A stretch of DNA of 64,000 bases from Sulfuricurvum sp. (lineage in GTDB: Bacteria; Campylobacterota; Campylobacteria; Campylobacterales; Sulfurimonadaceae). Shown piece by piece: positions 44,291-51,684 of the stretch; position 1 is the first letter of the stretch; every line of letters begins with the position of its first letter. The DNA lies in NCBI GenBank assembly GCA_028714915.1, contig JAQTLL010000004.1:62001-126000 (forward strand), read 5' to 3'. Below the pieces are notes generated by a model. It was not told where the DNA came from and ran no database searches. It saw only the letters and a program-made list of their open reading frames with translations. Both the position numbers and the translations under genes were made by a program.

Positions 44291-45376
44291 TTATTGTAAT
44301 TGGTCAATCAAATTCATGATTGATGGTGTCTCTTCCTCATCCGGAAATAACTCTTTAATAGTCAAAAACTGATCTAAATGATTAATTAGCAAATCAAGCA
44401 AGACAGAGTCAAAGTGAGTTCCTGATCCCTCTTGCATAATTTCAAGAGTTTTTTTGACACTAAACGCTTTTTTATATACCCGCTCAGAACTTAGAGCATC
44501 AAATACATCGGCAATGGAGATGATTCGTGCATAAATATGGATATTTTCACCCTTAAGCCCTACCGGATAACCTGTTCCATCCATTTTTTCATGGTGCTGC
44601 AGTGCAATGATCCTCCCTGCGTCAAGGACAGGATAATACCCATCTGTCTCGAGCATTTTACCTCCGAGTACCGCGTGAAGCTTCATGATTTCAAACTCTT
44701 CAGTGGTAAACTTCCCCGGTTTTAGCAAAATCTGATCAGGTATACCCACTTTCCCAATATCATGGAGAGGAGAAGCATACAGCACCAATTCGACCTCTTC
44801 AGGGCTTAATCCTGCTAATTCCGCCAGTTTGGCAGAATAATGGCTCATTCGTTTGATATGCATCCCCGTTTCTAAATCACGATATTCGGAAGCCTTCCCT
44901 AATCGTGCTGAAATTTCATATTCAGTCTTTTTTGCTAATGATAAAGCTTCTTGCAATTGGGCAGTTTTTTCTTGAACTTTTAGATCCAAATTGTCTTGAT
45001 AATCTTTGATTTTGGCATAGTTAAAGGTTCGTAGCTTTAACTCTTCAACGTCATAGGGCTTGCTGATAAAATCATCCCCTCCAATCTCAAGAGCACGAAT
45101 CTTTTCTTCTTTATTGGCAGTAACGATAATGGTAGGGATCTGTTTCCAAATCGGATGAGTTTTAAGTATTTTCAGTGTTTCAAATCCATTCAAAATCGGC
45201 ATTGCAAGATCGAGTAATATAACGTGAAAGCTAGAATCTTTTTCTAATATAGTCAATGCATCTTTTCCATTTACGGCACGAACTACCTGAACATATTCAA
45301 ATTCCATAAATGCTAATTCAATGAGATCTAAATTAAACTCTTGATCGTCAACTGCCAATATTCGTACTGCTTGCAT
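44291..45376 (-). CDS. Response regulator with HD-GYP output (c-di-GMP phosphodiesterase)
   Basis: 361 residues. A receiver domain at 1-120 has D56 in VILLDLAMP and K106 in DFISKPYDV. A coiled-coil linker (~125-160) leads to the HD-GYP domain: H205-D206 in YASPLHDIGKVGIPD, HAVLGGKML, and ALQHHEKMDGTGYPVGLKGE (261-280). RpfG-like architecture: phosphorylation should switch c-di-GMP hydrolysis. First gene of the six-gene minus-strand operon, behind AGAAGG. It is the likely output of the globin and PAS kinases, which is inferred from gene order. Confidence 0.9.
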   Translation of the reverse strand: MQAVRILAVDDQEFNLDLIELAFMEFEYVQVVRAVNGKDALTILEKDSSFHVILLDLAMPILNGFETLKILKTHPIWKQIPTIIVTANKEEKIRALEIGGDDFISKPYDVEELKLRTFNYAKIKDYQDNLDLKVQEKTAQLQEALSLAKKTEYEISARLGKASEYRDLETGMHIKRMSHYSAKLAELAGLSPEEVELVLYASPLHDIGKVGIPDQILLKPGKFTTEEFEIMKLHAVLGGKMLETDGYYPVLDAGRIIALQHHEKMDGTGYPVGLKGENIHIYARIISIADVFDALSSERVYKKAFSVKKTLEIMQEGSGTHFDSVLLDLLINHLDQFLTIKELFPDEEETPSIMNLIDQLQ

Positions 45377-45510
45377 TGAGACCTTCTTTTTATAAATTCA
45401 AAAAAACCATATATTTAAATAGTGTACTCTTAGAATTTTTAAATACGGTTGAGGTGGTTGACTCTTTGTGCTATACTCTTTTAAGATAATTTAAAAAGAG
45501 GATGTGGGCT

Positions 45511-45924
45511 ATGGCTGGGGTTGCTTTTTCGTTTACTAATTTTACGGCATTAATTGATCTCAATATTGGGATTGCAAGCAGATTAGATGAAAACAGATCA
45601 GAGAGTTTTACCATACTGTTTTGTGATTTTACGGGGATTGAACAAAGCGTGGTTGAGAGTAATCTTCTCAGCTTGCTTCGAACATCGGATTCGATTGTCC
45701 ATTATGAGCAGTATTACTTTTTTGTTATGCCGTATACCGATCGCTATGGTACGGGGATCGTTAAACGTATGTTTGATGAGGTATTCGCTTACACTGTCCC
45801 CTCAGCGGCAGTTTGCTATCCTGTGAATGGAGAAAATCCAACAGAGCTACTCGACTCACTGCATTTAGAAGCCAAAAAGACACACCGCCTCACGCTTGAT
45901 TGCCTTTATGACATAAAGCGCTAA
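45511..45924 (+). CDS. Stand-alone degenerate GGDEF-like domain
   Basis: 137 residues. The pattern SFTILFCDFTGIEQSVVESNLLSLLRTSDSIVHYEQYYFFVMPYTDRYGTGIVKRM follows the order of a diguanylate-cyclase domain: DxDxFK-like Asp, RxxD, then the slot for GGDEF. The signature residues are lost (EQYYF in place of GGDEF), so synthesis of c-di-GMP is not expected. It may bind nucleotide or a partner. The ATG at 45511 is chosen because AAGAGG is one base from the 45502 ATG but ten bases from this one. The gene is divergent from the gas-sensing operon. Confidence 0.62.
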   Translation: MAGVAFSFTNFTALIDLNIGIASRLDENRSESFTILFCDFTGIEQSVVESNLLSLLRTSDSIVHYEQYYFFVMPYTDRYGTGIVKRMFDEVFAYTVPSAAVCYPVNGENPTELLDSLHLEAKKTHRLTLDCLYDIKR

Positions 45925-45933
45925 CGCTAAAAG

Positions 45934-46482
45934 TTATTGACGTAATACGACAGGCTCAAACCGATGGTAAGGTGATGTTTTGTAATATTGAATTGCTTCA
46001 GCGAATGCATCTTTTCGCATCTCTTTTTTGTCGCATTCCGTGAGTGCTATTGCAATAGATTCGGGCTGTTTGACCTCTTGAATTACGAGAGGAGCAATGG
46101 GCGTCTCATGTTTAGGTGCTTCAACAACCGCGATAACTGCTTTCTGTTCTGCTTCTATGTGTGCGATGGGCTGCGTAACATTGATATGTGCAACCTGATC
46201 GCGGTTTACTGGACGGATAAAGGCATCTTTGGTTACTACAAGACGTGCTTTTCTGAGAGCTTGCTCGGCACTTTTTTCGTCATGATAGGTTCCAAGGGTT
46301 ACGATGTACCGACCGTTTTCAATCTTTTTATGAACCTCAAGTCCACTCTTCTTTAGTTTCGCATCAAACGCATGGGTTACAGATTTCTCATATACGGCAT
46401 TGATAACCTGCACAGTTACTTCTTGGGAGCCCCATACGAAACTCGCTATTCCCATTATCATTAAAAACGCTAATTTTTTCAT
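45934..46482 (-). CDS. SPOR-like secreted or membrane-anchored protein
   Basis: 182 residues. A signal peptide (MKKLAFLMIMGIASFVWGSQ) is followed by a short SPOR-like repeat domain, VHKKIENGRYIVTLGTYHDEKSAEQALRKARLVVTKDAFIRPV. The rest is Pro/Glu/Ala rich, then a basic end. SPOR domains bind denuded peptidoglycan at the division site. The ATG at 46482 lies ten bases after AAAAGG; the more upstream ATG is one base from it. Role and localisation are inferred from domain type. Confidence 0.68.
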   Translation of the reverse strand: MKKLAFLMIMGIASFVWGSQEVTVQVINAVYEKSVTHAFDAKLKKSGLEVHKKIENGRYIVTLGTYHDEKSAEQALRKARLVVTKDAFIRPVNRDQVAHINVTQPIAHIEAEQKAVIAVVEAPKHETPIAPLVIQEVKQPESIAIALTECDKKEMRKDAFAEAIQYYKTSPYHRFEPVVLRQ

Positions 46483-46582
46483 CGTTTGCATACCTTTTCG
46501 GTGATAATTATGAAATAGTATATCGACATTTGTATTCAAAACTTTAAACCATATCTCAAACAAATATTAAGGAGGGAGTGTC

Positions 46583-46588
46583 TATAAT
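46583..46588 (+). promoter_or_regulatory. -10 box of the tRNA-Ala gene
   Basis: A perfect TATAAT lies 27 bp before the first base of the tRNA. No clear -35 is seen, which is common in Campylobacterota. Confidence 0.5.
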
Positions 46589-46615
46589 TGCATTCCCATC
46601 CAAAAGAACTCTTTT

Positions 46616-46691
46616 GGGCCCTTAGCTCAGCTGGGAGAGCGCGTCGCTGGCAGCGACGAGGTCAGCGGTTCGATCCCGCTAGGGTCCACCA
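46616..46691 (+). tRNA. tRNA-Ala (anticodon GGC)
   Basis: The 76-nt sequence folds as a complete cloverleaf. Acceptor stem GGGCCCT/AGGGTCC (with a G-T pair), D-arm GCTC/GAGC, anticodon stem CGTCG/CGACG with loop CTGGCAG (anticodon GGC) and T-arm AGCGG/CCGCT with TTCGATC are all present. The 3' CCA is encoded. The 3' end overlaps the C-terminus of the convergent CHAD gene by 30 bp. Confidence 0.97.
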
Positions 46692-47543
46692 ATCTCCATT
46701 TTTATTTGTAATATAAGCTCTGAATTCACTTATTTTACCATTAATCTCTTCTCTAAAAATAGTTTCAAGCGCAGAAACCCCTTCAACTTTTTTAAGCTTC
46801 GAGTGAAGAATATCAATCCATACACGACGATCATTGATATAGCCTAGAATATCTTGAAGCTCTTTCATTGTCTCAATTTTATCTACATCGATAATTGGCA
46901 TCAAATAAAGAGAATAGCGTATTTTCTTGAGAATTTTACGTATTTCGTGAAGCTGTTCTAAATCATCTGCTGCATGAGGAAGAATTTGATGAAATTTTTG
47001 CTTCTTCTTGTGAATATATTGTTCTATAGAGGGCTGAAAATCACTTTTAGTCATTAGTACATTATGAGATAGAAAATTACGTCCAAAAATTCGAAGTTTT
47101 GAAATAGCATTTTCAGTGATGAGCTCTTTGATAAAGGCTTTTTTTAGTTTTTTTCTTTTAAGGTTAACGGTATTAAGACACTTTTTGGATACTAAAGAGA
47201 GATTTTTTTTCATCCAATGAAGCAGAATATCAAAGTTCCTCAGTTCATTTCCGATTAAATGGCAATGAAGCGAGTGTTTTTGAAGTTTTTTGACGGGATA
47301 GCCTGCCATCTCAAATATCTGCAACCATGTCCGCAGCTTTCGAATATTAACCCGAAAATCGTGAAGAACTTCAATGCCGTCATCTGCAAAAAAGTCCATC
47401 TCTTTTTCTGCAATCTTAGAAATAAGATGAGAAACTTCCTGAGACAGCATTGGGATAGTACTATTTATTTCAAGAGTACTCATAAAATTAGGCGTAATGA
47501 AAGTTGAGTTAATATCTACAAAATTAAGATGGAGTACGTTCAT
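46662..47543 (-). CDS. CHAD-domain protein whose end reads into tRNA-Ala
   Basis: About 293 residues. Conserved His/Arg/Lys helices of the CHAD family are evident: IEVLHDFRVNIRKLRTWLQIF near the N-terminus and LHEIRKILKKIRYSLYLMPI in the second half. CHAD proteins bind inorganic polyphosphate and are associated with polyphosphate granules. The last residues GDWWTLAGSNR are antisense of the tRNA-Ala 3' end, so the natural stop was probably lost by insertion or deletion next to the tRNA. The start is uncertain: 47543 overlaps sodB by 20 bp, 47483 is an alternative. Co-transcribed with sodB. Confidence 0.72.
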   Translation of the reverse strand: MNVLHLNFVDINSTFITPNFMSTLEINSTIPMLSQEVSHLISKIAEKEMDFFADDGIEVLHDFRVNIRKLRTWLQIFEMAGYPVKKLQKHSLHCHLIGNELRNFDILLHWMKKNLSLVSKKCLNTVNLKRKKLKKAFIKELITENAISKLRIFGRNFLSHNVLMTKSDFQPSIEQYIHKKKQKFHQILPHAADDLEQLHEIRKILKKIRYSLYLMPIIDVDKIETMKELQDILGYINDRRVWIDILHSKLKKVEGVSALETIFREEINGKISEFRAYITNKNGDWWTLAGSNR

Positions 47544-48204
47544 TATTTTGCATATAATCAACGTACTCACACACTTGATTGATATCATTACATGGTTGGC
47601 TATATCCAGTAATCGGATCATTCATAAAAGATGAAAGATTATCCGAAACAAAATTCCAATTAATTAGTTTCCACCAATTTGAAAGATAATTCGGACGACT
47701 ATTCCGATAATCGATGTAATAAGCATGTTCCCACACATCACAAGCTAATAATGGAGTATCACCATGCCGTATTGGTGTATCGGCATTTGAAGTCAATTTA
47801 ATCTCAAGTTTGCCTTGATTGGTAATAACTAACCAAATCCAGCCTGAACCAAAAAAACCTGCGGCAGAAGCTAAAAAAGTCTCTTCAAACATTTTCATTG
47901 ACTCAAAGTTACGCTCAATCAAATTTAATAGTTCTACGGAGGGAGCAGTCACTGTATTATTCAGACCTTTCCAGTAAAAATCATGGTTATAAACTTGTGC
48001 GGCATTATTGAAAATAGCATTGTCTGCATATTTGACAATATAGTCTAACGGCTTGTCTTTATATTCAGTTCCTTCAATAAGCGAGTTGAGTTTATTTACA
48101 TATCCAGCGTGGTGTTTACCGTAATGGTATGAGACTGTTTCAGCAGAAATGTAAGGAGCCAATGAGGATTGCTCATAAGGCAATTCAATAAGTACATGTT
48201 TCAT
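47524..48204 (-). CDS. sodB: Superoxide dismutase, iron type
   Basis: 226 residues. Metal ligands are H27 (AETVSYHYGKHHAGYV), H74 (QVYNHDFYW), and D156 and H160 (ACDVWEHAYYIDYRNSRPNYL). The AAQVYNHDFYW and SAAGFFGSGWIWLV motifs mark the Fe-type rather than the Mn-type enzyme. It dismutates superoxide to O2 and H2O2 in the cytoplasm. A C-terminal extension of ~30 residues beyond the usual end is present. It is followed by the CHAD gene on the same strand. Confidence 0.93.
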   Translation of the reverse strand: MKHVLIELPYEQSSLAPYISAETVSYHYGKHHAGYVNKLNSLIEGTEYKDKPLDYIVKYADNAIFNNAAQVYNHDFYWKGLNNTVTAPSVELLNLIERNFESMKMFEETFLASAAGFFGSGWIWLVITNQGKLEIKLTSNADTPIRHGDTPLLACDVWEHAYYIDYRNSRPNYLSNWWKLINWNFVSDNLSSFMNDPITGYSQPCNDINQVCEYVDYMQNNERTPS

Positions 48205-48452
48205 AATCTATCCTTCTAAATCGTAAAACTCTACTAAGATACTAACTCATAAGAATAAAATATTACAAAAATAATATGAACTATAATCATATTTCAGCAA
48301 CGGTTAAGAATGTTAGTGAATAGGAATTCCTAAGCATGAAAATTCAATAGTGTATGCAAGAAGTCTATTAAAAAAATGAGGCTAAAAAAACGAGAAAAAC
48401 GGGGACAGACTGAATTAAAATGAGCAAACGATATTTGGTCTCATACGGATTT
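48205..48452. other. AT-rich intergenic region upstream of sodB
   Basis: No gene. It holds the sodB promoter on the minus strand and, at 48391-48412, AAAAACGGGGACAGACTGAATT. That resembles motifs commonly found beside REP-associated tyrosine (RAYT/IS200-like) transposase genes. No transposase frame is visible, so at most this is a remnant end. Confidence 0.45.
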
Positions 48453-48923
48453 TCATTTTTTCCTAAATCTTTTTTGGATAGTTTGATAGTAATGGGCAAT
48501 TCTTATTCGAGTTTGACCTGAACGGCTTGCAATACGTTTTCGAATGTGGCTAATGACCTGAGCGGTTTGTAAATAGAGGGCACTGGTGTGGAGCTTTTCT
48601 AATTGTCGAATAATCCATGAATAGCATAGTGCGAACCATGCGAAGGAAAGAAGTTTTTCCTTTCCATTTTGGAGAATAGCGAGCGCGATAACGATAAGAG
48701 GAATTTTACAGGCATATAGCAGTACGGCACTCATAAAATAAAGATTAGCTGCAAGAATACCTGACAGGATACCAATCATTTCACCGATAAGAAAGGGTAC
48801 AATAAAAAGTATCAAGACGGTGAAGCGTCCTGCACGCAGCTGAATATACGCCAAAAATTTTCTGTAGAGATGAAAAGCTGATATATAGTGTATTACCGGC
48901 ACTACCGCCGTTTTCCAAATCAA
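48453..48923 (-). CDS. Hypothetical multi-TM protein, start probably lost or non-standard
   Basis: From the TTG at 48923 (after TGAGGAA) the product has 156 residues. Two or three hydrophobic helices (VLILFIVPFLIGEMIGILSGILAANLYFMSAVLLYA and IPLIVIALAIL) are followed by a basic C-terminal third. The reading frame continues upstream to 49011 with clearly membrane-like residues (RNAIFVFFILTYILFEE). It has no ATG, GTG or TTG there, only ATA and ATT behind a GAGG. The true start may be a rare ATA or ATT, or the 5' end may be damaged. Family not recognised. Confidence 0.55.
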   Translation of the reverse strand: MIWKTAVVPVIHYISAFHLYRKFLAYIQLRAGRFTVLILFIVPFLIGEMIGILSGILAANLYFMSAVLLYACKIPLIVIALAILQNGKEKLLSFAWFALCYSWIIRQLEKLHTSALYLQTAQVISHIRKRIASRSGQTRIRIAHYYQTIQKRFRKK

Positions 48924-49027
48924 TTCCTCAAAGAGAATATAGGTTAGGATAAAGAAAACAAAAATGGCGTTTCGAATACGATCTATTATACTAACCTCGA
49001 TAAAATGACTTTAATGAATAAGGTATC

Positions 49028-49879
49028 TTACCATGTATCATCGCTAGAATCACCAAAACTGTCATTATCCCAAGATGAGCTATCCGTTACCCCAAAATCT
49101 TGGTCATCCATCGTGTTTGATGGCTGAACATTATTGTTCGCGAATGATGAATTATCAACATTTTCGTTACTCCTTCCAGAGTTTGAGTCATCCATGAAAT
49201 GGTGCATCAGGGCTTCACCGGCTACTATTCCGACACCGGCTGCGGCTCCTGTTGCTAAACCGGATGCAATATTGCTGCCAATACCCCCACTGTTTTGTGC
49301 AGGATACCCCTGACCGCCACCAAAACCGGATGGATTAAATGGAGCGTTGGTGTTTGGATACCTTTGAGCAGAAGATGCGCCATAACCACTATTGCCTTGA
49401 GCGGGATAAGTATCTGTTTTACGTGAGAACAATGATTTAAATACCAATACGATCAATACAATAGCGCCAACTCCGATAATTAACATCATCCATGGAAATG
49501 GTTTCTTATTTGAATGAGTAGTTTCAGAGGCTATAGTATTGATTATTTCATTTTGATTATTTTCAGAAATACGCTGTTTGATATTTTCCACAGCATTCGG
49601 TTTTGCAAATGGCAAACCGGGGGCAAGCTTTTCAGCCGTTGCAAGTTCACTTTTGGCATTAGCCAAATTTCCTTGACGTACCAATATTTCAGCATCCACA
49701 TAATGTGCTTTAGCACTCTCTGGATGAGCCTTTAAAACTTGTTCAACCATCCGATGAGCATCATCTAAGCGACCGGCCTGTGCTGTTTGGTAAACTTGAT
49801 GTATTGTTGGTACATTACCAGCCAGCGCAATAGAGCCTACTAAGAGTAAAGCCGTCAATAATTTAGCAATTGTAAACAT
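49028..49879 (-). CDS. TPR-containing membrane protein
   Basis: 283 residues. A signal peptide (1-20, ending IALAG) is followed by TPR-type helices (VYQTAQAGRLDDAHRMVEQVLKAHPESAKAHYVDAEILVRQGNLANAKSELATAEK, ~25-95). Then comes a transmembrane helix (~128-148, MMLIIGVGAIVLIVLVF) and a Gly/Ser/Asn-rich, low-complexity C-terminus with a short GAAAGVGIVAGEALMH hydrophobic patch. Periplasmic TPR with a cytoplasmic disordered tail is the simplest topology. Function unknown. Confidence 0.68.
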   Translation of the reverse strand: MFTIAKLLTALLLVGSIALAGNVPTIHQVYQTAQAGRLDDAHRMVEQVLKAHPESAKAHYVDAEILVRQGNLANAKSELATAEKLAPGLPFAKPNAVENIKQRISENNQNEIINTIASETTHSNKKPFPWMMLIIGVGAIVLIVLVFKSLFSRKTDTYPAQGNSGYGASSAQRYPNTNAPFNPSGFGGGQGYPAQNSGGIGSNIASGLATGAAAGVGIVAGEALMHHFMDDSNSGRSNENVDNSSFANNNVQPSNTMDDQDFGVTDSSSWDNDSFGDSSDDTW

Positions 49880-49989
49880 CCAGATCCTTTTTTTATATGA
49901 ATATATTAGAAAGTATACAAATACCTCTGTGAATATAGTGTGAAAAAATAATAAAATCTTCGTATTATTTAAAAATTTGATCGTTGATT

Positions 49990-50673
49990 TTAGCCGACAA
50001 ACCGATAACCGATCCCAGTTTCAGTGATAATCCGCTTAGGGCGAGCCGTATCTATTTCAATCTTTTGACGCAGCTGGTTGATAAAAACCCGTAGATAGTG
50101 GGTCTCATTTTGGTATCCTGCTCCCCAAATCTCTTTGAGAAGCCATGCATGGGTGAGAACTTTGCCACTGTTTTGCATCAATATTTTTAGCAATTCAAAC
50201 TCTTTTGGGGTGAGTTTTAACTCTTCGTTATCAAGCATCACCGTATGTGAAGCAATATCCAATGAGAGGTTATCGCTACGTAAGCCGGAAGAAGCGTCAC
50301 TCATACCGATACTGCGCCGACGAAGCGCGGCTTTGATTCGGGCAAGCAGTTCACCTGTACCAAATGGTTTGGTAAGATAATCATCGCATCCCCCCTCTAG
50401 CGCGGCTATTTTTTCACTCTCCCCGGAGCGGGCAGAGAGGACGATGACCGGAGATTGGCTCCATTCTCGAAAACGGCTCAAAAATTCTTTACCGTCCATA
50501 TCAGGCAATCCCAAATCGAGCAATACCAATACCGGAGCATCAATCGCGGCACGGGTCAGCCCTTCTTTGCCCGTTGCACTGCAAACAGGATGATACCCGG
50601 CAGCACTCAGAGCCACTTCGAGAAGTTTACGGATGGCAGTATCATCGTCGATAACTAAAATCGTCTCATTCAT
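49990..50673 (-). CDS. kdpE: Response regulator KdpE
   Basis: 227 residues, OmpR/PhoB type. Receiver 1-120 with D53 (VLLDLGLPDMDGKEF) and the winged helix ~130-227 with LDNEELKLTPKEFELLKILMQNSGKVLTHAWLLKEIWG and YLRVFINQLRQKIE, matching KdpE closely. Overlaps the sensor-kinase gene by 4 bp. The usual targets, kdpFABC, are absent here; the downstream neighbour on the same strand reads away, and the kup transporter is upstream in the same operon. Confidence 0.9.
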   Translation of the reverse strand: MNETILVIDDDTAIRKLLEVALSAAGYHPVCSATGKEGLTRAAIDAPVLVLLDLGLPDMDGKEFLSRFREWSQSPVIVLSARSGESEKIAALEGGCDDYLTKPFGTGELLARIKAALRRRSIGMSDASSGLRSDNLSLDIASHTVMLDNEELKLTPKEFELLKILMQNSGKVLTHAWLLKEIWGAGYQNETHYLRVFINQLRQKIEIDTARPKRIITETGIGYRFVG

Positions 50674-51674
50674 CCTTCACCCCGTTCCGGTAGTTTCATT
50701 GTCGCACAAAATTGTATCCCGTCACTCATTGTTTCTACTTCTCCACCGTGCATTTTAGCAATTTTATATGCCACATAAAGTCCCAATCCGATTCCCTCTT
50801 CTCCTCGTACATTGCTTAACCTCGAAAAAGCTCTCCATGCCATAGACGCTTCATGCGCAGGCGGGATCGATCCTGTATTACAAATACGGATCATTATGCC
50901 AAAAGCTTCACGACTCACCGCTACATTGACTGTATTGCCATATTTAAAGGCATTATCGAGAAGATTAAAAAGAGCCAGTTCAATCAAAACCGTATCCCCG
51001 CGTATCTGTGGGACATCTTTATCAATCATTAACGTTGCTGTAATAGTGTGCTCCGCTTTGGCCAATGCACTTCCCAATAACTCCGGAATATCACACTCCT
51101 GATCCTTGATCTTAAGCACTCCGCTTTGAAGGCGTGCGGTATCAAGCAGATTATCAATCAAACGACGCATCCGTTGTGCACCCGAATCGATAGTCTGATA
51201 CAGTTCTTGCTTTTGCTCACTGTTTAGATTCAACTCTTGGGTCAATAATCCTGAAGATGCCCCCATAATTGCGGCAAGAGGTGTTCTGAGTTCATGAGAC
51301 AATGATCCAAGAAGTGTCTCTTGCAGCCGCTCAGACGTTTCAAGCTCTTTGGCATGTGCCGCTTTTTCTACCAAATAAGCGATTAACTGACCAACAGCGA
51401 TCATAATGGCAAAACTGAGAAAATAACGGCTATCCGATACGGCGAAAGTAAAGCGAGGATGAACAAATAAAATATCCAAAGCTAACACCGCAATGATAGA
51501 GACAAACAATGTCATCATTCTGCCGTGCCGTAATGCACTCAGAATCACAGGAATCAAATAGAGCATCGCAATATTGAGCAGTTCAAGTCGCTGAAATTGC
51601 CATAACCCCAACACTGAGACGAGCAAAACAACCGTAAACCCTTCACTCAGAGGAAATCTGTTTTTCATAATCAT
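50670..51674 (-). CDS. kdpD: Short KdpD-like sensor kinase without the N-terminal KdpD/USP domains
   Basis: 334 residues; E. coli KdpD has about 894. Only the four-TM DUF4118-like segment (~12-105), HisKA with LLGSLSHELRTPLAAIMGASSGLL (H127) and the ATPase domain (NLLDNAFKYG, CNTGSIP, GIGLGLYVAYKI) remain. The KdpD sensor and USP domains are missing, as in several short KdpD versions. It is between kup (10 bp) and kdpE (4-bp overlap), so it is probably the potassium or turgor sensor for Kup expression. Confidence 0.87.
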   Translation of the reverse strand: MIMKNRFPLSEGFTVVLLVSVLGLWQFQRLELLNIAMLYLIPVILSALRHGRMMTLFVSIIAVLALDILFVHPRFTFAVSDSRYFLSFAIMIAVGQLIAYLVEKAAHAKELETSERLQETLLGSLSHELRTPLAAIMGASSGLLTQELNLNSEQKQELYQTIDSGAQRMRRLIDNLLDTARLQSGVLKIKDQECDIPELLGSALAKAEHTITATLMIDKDVPQIRGDTVLIELALFNLLDNAFKYGNTVNVAVSREAFGIMIRICNTGSIPPAHEASMAWRAFSRLSNVRGEEGIGLGLYVAYKIAKMHGGEVETMSDGIQFCATMKLPERGEG

Positions 51675-51684
51675 AAATTATATC

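Noticed and set aside
46616..46691. tRNA-Ala as the attachment site of a phage-like island
   Set aside because: No integrase gene and no second copy of the tRNA 3' end were found within the window, so the CHAD overlap is reported without an att-site claim.
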